A stretch of DNA of 64,000 nt from an uncultured Photobacterium sp. GTDB taxonomy: Bacteria; Pseudomonadota; Gammaproteobacteria; Enterobacterales; Vibrionaceae. The stretch is taken from positions 24,811 to 88,810 of the forward strand of contig NZ_CANMZV010000020.1 in NCBI RefSeq assembly GCF_947502415.1. The letters are read 5' to 3'. A program made the translations under genes and the position numbers. Each line of letters starts with the position of its first letter. Position 1 is the first letter of the stretch. The notes under the pieces are model-generated. The model made no database searches and had not been told where the DNA came from. It saw only the letters and a list, made by a program, of their open reading frames with translations. Positions 57,843-64,000 of the stretch are shown here, one piece after another.

Positions 57843-58736
57843 ATGAATATTGCCCTCAAGCAACTAAAGGTGTTTGTGACGGTTGCTCAGGAACGTACGA
57901 TTACCGCTGCAGCCGAAAAGCTGTTTCTCTCCAAACCTGCCGTCAGCATGGCACTGTCTGAACTGGAAAAGCATCTCGGTCATAAACTATTTGACCGTAA
58001 CAATAACCGCCTGATCATCAACGAACAGGGCAAGCGGCTGCTTCCTTTGGCCGATGAACTACTGGCTCGTAGCCATGCTATCGAGCAACTTTTCGATCAG
58101 GCAGGCCCTGTAACCGGCAAGCTCAAAATAGGCTCCAGCGATACTGTAGGCAACCAGATCACCCCTTTCCTACTACGTGATTTTCGAGCCAGTTGTGAAC
58201 ATAAAGAGCAAACACTATTCATTTCCAATACCACCCAGATCTGCCACAAACTGAGTGAATTTGAGCTAGATATAGGATTGGTCGAAGGTAAAGTACAGCA
58301 ACCCGATCTGGTGGTTCAACCCTGGCTGAGCGATGAAATGGTGGTTGCCTGCCACCCAGAACACCCACTGACAAAAATCCATGATTTACGCTTGTCCGAT
58401 CTGGAGCAGTCGGAATGGATCTTACGCGAACCGGGCTCCGGAACGCGCGAATATTTTCTTAATCGTATCGCACCGAGGCTGGATGAGTGGCATCAGGCAT
58501 TTGAACTCAACACAACCGAAGCCATTATCAACTGCGTAGCTGCGGGACTGGGAATAACTTGTCTGTCACGGCTCGCCGTCGAACACGCGCTCGAAGATCA
58601 CCGGTTGGTTATCCTCAAGCTGCCGCTGGATATGCATCGCCAGTACTGGTTGCTCTATCACAAAGAGAAATACCAGAGCCCGCTGCTGAGGTTATTTCTG
58701 AAATTTTGCCAAGACTGGACACACAATGAAAACTAA
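57843..58736 (+). CDS. LysR-family regulator (YeiE-like)
   Basis: A 297-residue LysR regulator. The HTH is at about residues 1-60 (LKQLKVFVTVAQERTITAAAE.LFLSKPAVS) and the effector domain at about 90-290. The segment EWILREPGSGTREYF resembles E. coli YeiE and CysB-like regulators of anion metabolism. The start at 57843 is preferred over 57795, because the latter would place the operator inside the gene. It likely controls the divergent TDT transporter. Effector unknown. Confidence 0.88.
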   Translation: MNIALKQLKVFVTVAQERTITAAAEKLFLSKPAVSMALSELEKHLGHKLFDRNNNRLIINEQGKRLLPLADELLARSHAIEQLFDQAGPVTGKLKIGSSDTVGNQITPFLLRDFRASCEHKEQTLFISNTTQICHKLSEFELDIGLVEGKVQQPDLVVQPWLSDEMVVACHPEHPLTKIHDLRLSDLEQSEWILREPGSGTREYFLNRIAPRLDEWHQAFELNTTEAIINCVAAGLGITCLSRLAVEHALEDHRLVILKLPLDMHRQYWLLYHKEKYQSPLLRLFLKFCQDWTHNEN

Positions 58737-58742
58737 CCGCAA

Positions 58743-59456
58743 CTAAACTCGATTATCACCATGACTAAAGGCAATGATTTGGCTAATCTGACACAGCGGA
58801 CGGCCCGATTCCTGCTGCCAATCACAAAATGCAGACTGGGTGGCCAACTGTGATCGCTGAGTATCCCGCCCACCATCAATAATACCGGTATTGCGCAGGT
58901 AAGATTCGACATCATGACTCAGGATAAAAGTATCTTTACCCATGATCCGCAATGTATAAGGGCCAGTGTTCCCACCCAGGCGCTTACCATGCTTTTTCAA
59001 ATAGCGCCACAAGCCAATAATGTCCTCACTGGGCCAGTCGGCAACCATCGCCGCAAAAGAACCATGCTCAATCGCAACTTCATGGATCATACGGGCGTTC
59101 TCAGGAATGGTCATGACTTTGCCCAAGTGGCGAATTATTGCAGGGTCAGTCGCTTTTCGTTCCCACATTTCCGTCGGCATCAACAGCATCTTTTCGATGT
59201 CGAAACCAAAGAACACCTGCTCGAAGTTGGGCCACTTATTACGGACAACTTTCCAGCTCATGCCAGATTGGAAAACTTTCTGAGTAAACGCCGCCAACCA
59301 GCGATCATCCGGAATAGCCTTCAATTGTTCTGCGTCCAATGGGGTCGCCAGCTGGCTTTCCAACCCGGTTTCACCGCCTTTTTTTTCAGCCGCCCGAGCA
59401 TAAATATGAGTAAATTTTTCCCGTACCATCACATTAATACGCTTATTACTGGACAT
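58743..59456 (-). CDS. Divergent DNA-3-methyladenine glycosylase I (Tag)-like protein
   Basis: A 237-residue protein of the Tag superfamily, recognised by FQSGMSWKVVRNKWPNFEQVFFGFD, ENARMI and the helical repair-enzyme pattern ending NTGPYTLRIMGKDTFILSHDVESYLRNTGIID. It differs from E. coli Tag: the RCPWC N-terminus and the C-terminal His/Cys zinc ligands are missing, and the residue matching the catalytic Glu of GFQAGLSW appears to be Lys. Start MSSNKRINVMVREKF at 59456, or MVREKF at 59429. It shares a LexA-box region with yebG, which supports a DNA-repair role. Confidence 0.78.
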   Translation of the reverse strand: MSSNKRINVMVREKFTHIYARAAEKKGGETGLESQLATPLDAEQLKAIPDDRWLAAFTQKVFQSGMSWKVVRNKWPNFEQVFFGFDIEKMLLMPTEMWERKATDPAIIRHLGKVMTIPENARMIHEVAIEHGSFAAMVADWPSEDIIGLWRYLKKHGKRLGGNTGPYTLRIMGKDTFILSHDVESYLRNTGIIDGGRDTQRSQLATQSAFCDWQQESGRPLCQISQIIAFSHGDNRV

Positions 59457-59468
59457 TGCCCTTTATGC

Positions 59469-59488
59469 TACTGTATAAACAGCCAGTA
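59469..59488. promoter_or_regulatory. LexA (SOS) box between tag-like gene and yebG
   Basis: The 20-bp site starts TACTGTATAA, a perfect half, and ends CCAGTA, one base off the ACAGTA half: CTGT-N8-CCAG. It lies 24 bp before the yebG ATG and 13 bp before the start of the divergent tag-like gene. E. coli yebG has a LexA box in the same position. Confidence 0.85.
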
Positions 59489-59511
59489 AATCAATTTCGG
59501 AGAGGGTGACC

Positions 59512-59814
59512 ATGGCTGTTATCGTCAAATATGTAGTTGAGCGCAACGGAGAAGAAAAGATGACTTTCACCTCTAAGTCCGAAGCCGACGCATACGACAA
59601 AATGTTGGATATGGCTGACGAGATGTTCACTTTGCTAAGCGAAAGTGAACTGTTCGAAGAAGATGAAGCCAAGCAAGAAGAACTATCATTGTTCCTTGCA
59701 CAAAAACGTGAAGAAGTACTGATCGCACTAGGTGCCAAAAAGAAAGCGGCACCCAAAAAGAAAGTAGTGAAACCTGAAGCTGTTGACGAACAGCCACAGG
59801 ATGATGCTGCATAA
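59512..59814 (+). CDS. yebG: DNA-damage-inducible protein YebG
   Basis: YebG is a small LexA-regulated protein of unknown biochemical function. The 100-residue product matches E. coli YebG in its first 50 residues (V.KYVV.R.GEEKM.FTSK.EADAYDKMLD.AD). The acidic middle leads to a Lys/Ala/Pro tail (GAKKKAAPKKKVVKP). The start is ATG at 59512 with GGAGAGG upstream. A terminator follows. Induction in the SOS response is inferred from the LexA box. Confidence 0.93.
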   Translation: MAVIVKYVVERNGEEKMTFTSKSEADAYDKMLDMADEMFTLLSESELFEEDEAKQEELSLFLAQKREEVLIALGAKKKAAPKKKVVKPEAVDEQPQDDAA

Positions 59815-59843
59815 TCTTTACGGCTGACAGCTTCGACATGAAT

Positions 59844-59867
59844 AAACCTCCTAACCGGAGGTTTTTT
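59844..59867 (+). terminator. Terminator after yebG
   Basis: AACCTCC-TAACC-GGAGGTT followed by a T-run, 29 bp after the yebG stop. Confidence 0.85.
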
Positions 59868-60070
59868 TATGCGCCTATTTCCGCCCTAGTCATAATAAAC
59901 CCAGTAGCTAAGGTAATATTCCCATCATTTTGCACTGATTAACTACTGCCCTCTTCAATATCGTGCCAACTGTCATTATGATGGTTTCATCTTGTTATCG
60001 AGCAATCGTATACAAGCTGCCTGCATTGCAGAGCAGTGCTCAAAACTTTTGATATGGAGACCGATAAATA

Positions 60071-61102
60071 ATGGCCAGCTTTTCACTTGCCCTTGGTACC
60101 GCAACTAAAAACCGTGACGGTAAAATCATTGAGGCTTTCTTCCCGACACCGGTTCTAAACCCATCTGACGACCTAGTTGCAACTGTTGCTGCTGTTGTTG
60201 ACTACAAAGAAGGCAACCAGGTGATTGAAGTCACTCCAGCCCAATGCGTGGAACTGGCAAAAGCATTTACCGTTGCAGGCAATGAACAAAGTGCCCTGTT
60301 TGCAACCAAGGCTGCCCAGTCTACCCAGCCACTGGTGATCGTTATTCTGGAAACTGATGAGAAGCCTGCATCTGTCGCTGAAGGCTTCCTGAAACTTCAG
60401 CTGATCTCTCACCGCCAGGTTAAACCACACGGCGTTGTACTTGACGGTATCTTCGGCCTGCTTCATAACATCGCATGGACCAGCCACGGTCCAATCGACC
60501 TGCCAGAGCTGGCAGAACGCCAGATGGAAGCTCGCCTTAACGGTGAAGTACTAACCGTCGACTGCGTAGATAAATTCCCTAAAATGGTTGATTACGTGGT
60601 ACCGGCAGGTGTTCGTATTGCTGATACTTCCCGCGTTCGCCTTGGTGCACATGTGGGTGAAGGCACTACCGTTATGCACGAAGGCTTCATCAACTTCAAC
60701 GCTGGTACAACAGGCGTGAGTATGGTTGAAGGCCGTATCTCTGCTGGTGTTGTTGTTGGCAATGGTTCTGACATCGGCGGTGGCGCATCCATCATGGGTA
60801 CGCTATCTGGTGGTGGTAAAGTGGTGGTATCTATTGGTGAAAACAGCCTGCTTGGCGCTAATGCTGGCCTTGGCTTCCCTATGGGTGACCGTTGTACGAT
60901 TGAATCAGGCCTGTATGTTACAGCTGGCTCTAAAGTCCGCATGCTGGATGCTGATGGCAAAGAAGTTGAATTTGTTAAAGCACGCGATCTTGCCGGCAAG
61001 CCAGACCTGTTATTCCGCCGCAATTCAATGACAGGCCAAATTGAATGCCTGACCAACAAATCAGCGGTTGAGCTAAACAGCGAGCTACACAGCAACAACT
61101 AA
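60071..61102 (+). CDS. dapD: Tetrahydrodipicolinate N-succinyltransferase DapD
   Basis: DapD succinylates tetrahydrodipicolinate in lysine and diaminopimelate synthesis. The 343-residue product is the long form found in Vibrio and Pseudomonas (about 344) rather than the 274-residue E. coli type. The hexapeptide-repeat beta helix is at about 175-290 (VRIADTSRVRLGAHVGEGTTVMHEGFINFNAGT; cut here by motif names only). It starts with ATG after TATGGAG. A terminator separates it from the minus-strand lipoprotein gene. In E. coli dapD is beside glnD; here it is far away. Confidence 0.94.
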   Translation: MASFSLALGTATKNRDGKIIEAFFPTPVLNPSDDLVATVAAVVDYKEGNQVIEVTPAQCVELAKAFTVAGNEQSALFATKAAQSTQPLVIVILETDEKPASVAEGFLKLQLISHRQVKPHGVVLDGIFGLLHNIAWTSHGPIDLPELAERQMEARLNGEVLTVDCVDKFPKMVDYVVPAGVRIADTSRVRLGAHVGEGTTVMHEGFINFNAGTTGVSMVEGRISAGVVVGNGSDIGGGASIMGTLSGGGKVVVSIGENSLLGANAGLGFPMGDRCTIESGLYVTAGSKVRMLDADGKEVEFVKARDLAGKPDLLFRRNSMTGQIECLTNKSAVELNSELHSNN

Positions 61103-61113
61103 GTACTTGCGAT

Positions 61114-61143
61114 AAAAACAGGCTGCCAAGGCAGCCTGTTTTT
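61114..61143. terminator. Bidirectional terminator after dapD
   Basis: AAAAACAGGCTGCC-AA-GGCAGCCTGTTTTT is a perfect palindromic stem with A- and T-tracts. It can serve dapD and the convergent lipoprotein gene. Confidence 0.92.
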
Positions 61144-61155
61144 CACTTAATTCAG

Positions 61156-61485
61156 TCAGTAACCCCGGTCAATCAGCCCATAGCTACTCTGACCATTATT
61201 ACATTCATCCGGATAATCCGGATTAACTACGGTACTGACTTTTGCCTTACCACTACAATACTCAAACCGCCCCTGTAAATAACCTGCACGATATTTTTCG
61301 TATTCAGTTTCGGTCAACGCCCCTTGCTTGCTCAAGCGCTTCCTGTCCCACTCACGGTAACCTTGTTCACCATGGTACGCACCGAGCTGTTCCCACTCTT
61401 TCTGTTGCGACAATTCCGACTCATACTGACTAACGCAAGCCGTCAAGACAAGAATTGCTGCCAGAGTCATCAATCTCAGCATCAT
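61156..61485 (-). CDS. DUF2799-type small lipoprotein
   Basis: A 109-residue lipoprotein precursor. A signal peptide with lipobox (ILVLTAC, Cys at residue 17) is followed by a 92-residue domain with EWEQLGAYHGEQGYREWDR and YEKYRAGYLQGRFEYC, the repeated YxxGYxxG-type pattern of DUF2799. A second Cys pair (C77, C95 approximately) is present. Function unknown. It converges on dapD across a terminator. Confidence 0.8.
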   Translation of the reverse strand: MMLRLMTLAAILVLTACVSQYESELSQQKEWEQLGAYHGEQGYREWDRKRLSKQGALTETEYEKYRAGYLQGRFEYCSGKAKVSTVVNPDYPDECNNGQSSYGLIDRGY

Positions 61486-61536
61486 TCCGCCCCCTGTATC
61501 TTGCCTAAGTATGGCTCATGAACAGAGTTAGCGTAG

Positions 61537-61836
61537 CTACTTACTAATGGTGTAAGTAAACGGATTTGCGAATGAGAACTTGCTGCCGCTCATCTTAACC
61601 TTTCCCAGTTTCATAGCGACAAGAACTTCTTTCTGCACCCGGATCAGTGAGAAAAAACGGACCACCATAAAAACAATAAACACAGGCATAATAACCTGAG
61701 CCATCGGAGCCGACTGCAAAAGGAGATCATTAGCCAGCCATACCGCTAACATCACCAGCATCACATATAATGAATGCGGCTTCAGGGTTATCATGATCCT
61801 ATTGTCAGATTCTTTACGCTCAAAGAAAAAATTCAT
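61537..61836 (-). CDS. Small two-helix membrane protein
   Basis: A 99-residue protein I do not recognise. Two hydrophobic helices (SLYVMLVMLAVWLANDLLL, about 22-40; VIMPVFIVFMVVRFFSLI, about 49-66) flank a short loop, and the C-terminus is basic (QKEVLVAMKLGKVKMSGSKF). Start taken at MNFFFERKES (61836); another Met lies three codons upstream. It lies between two lipoprotein genes on the same strand, with gaps of 51 and 81 bp. Possible envelope role is inference. Confidence 0.6.
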   Translation of the reverse strand: MNFFFERKESDNRIMITLKPHSLYVMLVMLAVWLANDLLLQSAPMAQVIMPVFIVFMVVRFFSLIRVQKEVLVAMKLGKVKMSGSKFSFANPFTYTISK

Positions 61837-61917
61837 GGCAATCACTCGTCAAATCAAAAGATGAGGCTAACCTTCTCATAGCGACCAGCCTGGAGACAAG
61901 GGCGAAACCAGGCTTTT

Positions 61918-63336
61918 CTACAAATACAAAACCTGATTTTGAACCGCCTGTGGTTCCACTATGACACTACCAACCACTTCATTAATACCGTCAAAAACCC
62001 GAATCTCATGTTCACCAGCAAACAAATCAGCCTTCAGCAAACCGGTGCTATATTTATTTCCGGTCAGGCCAGCCAATTTACCATCAACGAAAACTTTCTT
62101 TCCCTTTACTGGGAGAAGCTCCTTATCGAGTACATTTAGCACTAACGTCCCCAAGCCATGGTCGGTTTTGATCCGTTCGCGTTTCAATTCAAGTTCACAT
62201 TCCACCTTTGGGTTCAAACCGAAATTGATAGCCATATTGCAACTAGCAAATGGCGTCAAGTGAAAGCCTTCAGAAGCTTCACTTACCCGGTGGAAAGCCA
62301 AATAGACGTCGACATTATCCAGCTGTTTGGTTTCAAATAACTCTCTCGCCTTATAGAAGCCATTGTCATAACGCACAATCAGCACTCTTTCTTGCACAGG
62401 CTCTTTGTCCCCAGCCAAACGAACGATCAACGCCAGATTCTGAGCTGAACCGACTTCATTAACCACTTCATCAGGAATAATGAACGTAAATGTCCCCTGA
62501 TCTTTAAATTCAGTCAGGCTCCAGTTCACACTAGACTGAAGCGGTACTAGGACCATTTTTGTACATGTATCCTTGGTTATATTGACCGTTTTATCACTCT
62601 TTCCGATCACCTTATTAGCATCATATAGATACATTGTCAGCCGATGGTAACCGGAGTCGAGATTCAACAGAATGGGGACAATTCCCAGTTCCTTATTGAT
62701 AGTAAAAACTTTCTCCTCACCACCATTAATCGACAAGCCAAATTGCGGCTGAGATAACGCAGCAATCTCTTCAGGCAATAAATCAAGCATCAGGCTCGGC
62801 AGAGATTGTACGTTGCTGAGATCTACAATCGATTCACCAAAACTTGGTGATAGGACAAAATCAAGTTCAGCCAACCTGCCTTCAATAATTTCTTGTCCTT
62901 TGGTTTTCGACACATACTGCAGCTCTTTACCTTTACCATCCAGCGTCAACACCAAATCGACATCATAACAACCAGGCTTTAAAGGTAGGGTCTGTTGAGA
63001 TACAACCTTACCATCAGTTTTCTGGGTCGCAGACAAATCAAAGAGCTGCTCCTCTCCACTTTTTGTATTAGTAACTTTCACCTGACCGTGATAATTACGA
63101 TCAACATTGGCTTCGTCATCCGTGATGAAATCAATCACCGCCGCCTGTGAATAAACCGCCGATTGAAGAGCATCTGATCCCAAATTCTGCAAATACGTTG
63201 CTGCAAATTCCATATTCACAACAACCTGATTATCAACCTTTGGGCCATTATCAACCGCACCGCTTCCTTCGCCACAGCCAACCAAAAGAAAACTAAGTAA
63301 TGCACTACTTAGTAACTGTTTTTTAGTTTTATGCAT
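61918..63336 (-). CDS. Large lipoprotein of unknown function
   Basis: A 472-residue protein I do not recognise by name. A signal peptide with lipobox (LLVGCGEG, Cys at about residue 19) leads to a periplasmic or surface region made of beta-rich segments: three similar blocks with the pattern 'peptide.CYDVDLVL..DGK', 'LDSGYHRLTMYLYDANKV' and 'LFAGEHEIRVFDGINEV', which look like Ig- or FN3-like or PEGA-like repeats. Start at 63336 (MHKTKKQLLSS). The frame upstream to 63396 adds a non-signal segment. Base composition is lower in GC than the neighbours. Confidence 0.72.
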   Translation of the reverse strand: MHKTKKQLLSSALLSFLLVGCGEGSGAVDNGPKVDNQVVVNMEFAATYLQNLGSDALQSAVYSQAAVIDFITDDEANVDRNYHGQVKVTNTKSGEEQLFDLSATQKTDGKVVSQQTLPLKPGCYDVDLVLTLDGKGKELQYVSKTKGQEIIEGRLAELDFVLSPSFGESIVDLSNVQSLPSLMLDLLPEEIAALSQPQFGLSINGGEEKVFTINKELGIVPILLNLDSGYHRLTMYLYDANKVIGKSDKTVNITKDTCTKMVLVPLQSSVNWSLTEFKDQGTFTFIIPDEVVNEVGSAQNLALIVRLAGDKEPVQERVLIVRYDNGFYKARELFETKQLDNVDVYLAFHRVSEASEGFHLTPFASCNMAINFGLNPKVECELELKRERIKTDHGLGTLVLNVLDKELLPVKGKKVFVDGKLAGLTGNKYSTGLLKADLFAGEHEIRVFDGINEVVGSVIVEPQAVQNQVLYL

Positions 63337-63630
63337 AGTTATTCTTAGCCCTAAGATAAATAACAATGTGCAACCACGCACACAAAACAAAAGCACGCGA
63401 ATCTAACACAAACAAGATAAAAACGGGAAGACACAATCAAAAGAAAAAGTCCTCTGCTGCCATTTTTTTGCTCTGAATGTTCACAGATAAAGACAATAAA
63501 ATAACAGCTGCATATTTTCTGCACAATTCCTGAAAAATCAGTTCAAAGCCGAATTGCAAAGCTATGCATTTTGAACCAAAACAAAACACAAATTGGAAAA
63601 TGAGTAGAGACTTAACGGATGATAAAGAGT

Positions 63631-63665
63631 TCTTAATTAGTGGTGGAGTGGCTGGGGGACGGGAC
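63631..63665 (-). pseudogene. Decayed tRNA 3'-end remnant
   Basis: TTCTTAATTAGTGGTGGAGT resembles TTCTTAATAAGTGGCGGAGC, the strand read of the tRNA-Asp 3' end and its downstream sequence, with three mismatches in 20. The following GGCTGGGGGACGGGA is close to GGACGGGACT. No complete tRNA can be drawn from it. Confidence 0.45.
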
Positions 63666-63712
63666 CGCACGACCGAGACTCATCAGTCCACAGGACGAAC
63701 ACATCATACTCT

Positions 63713-63776
63713 AAACGTAAAAAAGCCTCGTCATTTCTGACGAGGCTTCTTAATAAGTGGCGGAGCGGACGGGACT
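63713..63776. repeat. 64-bp direct repeat, copy 1
   Basis: Identical at all 64 positions to 63887-63950. It includes a terminator stem and the 3' end (acceptor, CCA and part of the T arm) of the tRNA-Asp sequence. Confidence 0.95.
63719..63746 (-). terminator. Terminator, copy 1 (after tRNA-Asp pseudogene)
   Basis: Minus strand GCCTCGTCA-GAAA-TGACGAGGC followed by a run of Ts; identical to the one after the real tRNA-Asp. Confidence 0.85.
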
Positions 63777-63862
63777 TTCCATACCGAACATCAGCGCGTC
63801 CCCCTGCGTGACAGGCTGCCAAGCTCTTGAGGTAATAGGCTAACCAACTGAACTACCGCTTC
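63758..63862 (-). pseudogene. Chimeric tRNA-Asp pseudogene
   Basis: Both ends match tRNA-Asp: the 3' end (CCGCTCC-G-CCA complement at 63758-63776) and the 5' end (GAAGCGGTAGTTCAGTTGGT, one base off GGAGCGG). The anticodon-loop core GCCTGTCACGC with anticodon GTC is kept. The rest of the anticodon stem and T arm is replaced or expanded, so the unit is 105 nt instead of 77 and cannot form a normal T arm. Confidence 0.75.
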
Positions 63863-63886
63863 ACTCAGAACCTATACTCAAATTGC

Positions 63887-63950
63887 AAACGTAAAAAAGC
63901 CTCGTCATTTCTGACGAGGCTTCTTAATAAGTGGCGGAGCGGACGGGACT
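63887..63950. repeat. 64-bp direct repeat, copy 2
   Basis: Exact copy of 63713-63776, spaced 174 bp. It contains the tRNA-Asp 3' end and its terminator, suggesting tandem duplication of a tRNA-plus-terminator unit. Confidence 0.95.
63893..63920 (-). terminator. Terminator after tRNA-Asp
   Basis: Minus strand GCCTCGTCA-GAAA-TGACGAGGC followed by TTTTTT, 12 bp after the tRNA CCA. Confidence 0.88.
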
Positions 63951-64000
63951 CGAACCCGCGACCCCCGGCGTGACAGGCCGGTATTCTAACCAACTGAACT
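63932..64000 (-). tRNA. tRNA-Asp (GTC), 5' end cut by window edge
   Basis: Read on the minus strand the sequence gives the D arm (AGTTCAGTTGGTTAGAAT), anticodon arm with GTC (CCGGCCTGTCACGCCGG), T arm (GCGGGTTCGAGTCCCGTC) and acceptor 3' strand CCGCTCC-G-CCA. The first 8 nt of the tRNA lie beyond base 64000. The stretch 63337-63757 upstream of the pseudogene is otherwise non-coding, with only the decayed remnant. Confidence 0.95.

Noticed and set aside
63437..63822. Two short minus-strand open frames before the tRNA
   Set aside because: They lie across tRNA remnants and A+T-rich DNA with no start context and no conserved motif.
1..64000. Mobile elements or CRISPR arrays
   Set aside because: I found no transposase, integrase, terminal inverted repeats or spaced direct repeats. 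The only direct repeat of note is the tRNA-linked 64-bp pair.

Overview
The window is chromosomal DNA of a gammaproteobacterium of the family Vibrionaceae. The evidence is gene order. The envelope and translation cluster runs rpsB-tsf-pyrH-frr-uppS-cdsA-dxr-rseP-bamA-skp-lpxD-fabZ-lpxA-lpxB, with dxr after cdsA as in Vibrio rather than after frr as in E. coli. Several small families typical of Vibrionaceae are present (DUF3549, DUF3301, DUF2789, DUF2850), as are two tandem CsrB-type RNAs. A Photobacterium- or Aliivibrio-like genus is my guess from the tandem csrB genes and the decayed tRNA copies; it is not proven. I see no prophage, insertion sequence, integron or CRISPR array.

Region 1 (1-14384, minus strand) makes ribosomal protein S2, EF-Ts, UMP kinase and ribosome recycling factor, then enzymes for undecaprenyl-PP, CDP-diacylglycerol, MEP isoprenoids, the sigma-E protease RseP, outer-membrane assembly (BamA, Skp) and lipid A (LpxD, FabZ, LpxA, LpxB). 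Hairpins with T-runs lie in many of the gaps, so the long operon is probably trimmed by internal termination. map, glnD and the UPF0325 gene yaeH follow on the plus strand.

Region 2 (18.5-33 kb) matches the E. coli yqcA-truC-yqcC-csrB-syd-queF-ppnN-xni neighbourhood. Two CsrB-like sRNA genes lie in tandem at 21784-22969 on the minus strand. Each has a GacA/VarA-type box about 165-185 bp upstream of its start. Downstream of queF are two proteins with degenerate GGDEF domains: a TPR membrane protein and a GDDEF protein.

Region 3 (32.9-37.5 kb) is the least ordinary part. It is a compact cluster of HMA2-type small proteins, a His/Pro/Tyr-rich membrane protein, two more small glycine-rich membrane proteins and an unusual P1B-type ATPase with Ser-Cys-Ala-Leu in place of Cys-Pro-Cys. 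The genes overlap or nearly touch. A perfect FNR-type palindrome sits in the divergent promoter region. I read it as an oxygen-regulated metal-handling module of unknown metal.

Region 4 (37.6-57 kb) is rlmM-ygdD-hydrolase-gcvA, the GcvB sRNA, csdA-csdE, tcdA, mltA, a DUF2850 gene, argA, and recD-recB-recC without the ptrA gene that separates recC and recB in E. coli. Region 5 (56.7-63.3 kb) has a TDT/SLAC1-type transporter divergent from a LysR regulator across an 11-bp inverted repeat, a divergent Tag-like glycosylase facing yebG across a LexA box, dapD, and three small or unrecognised envelope genes. The right edge holds a tRNA-Asp cut by the window end, preceded by a chimeric tRNA-Asp pseudogene and an exact 64-bp direct repeat.
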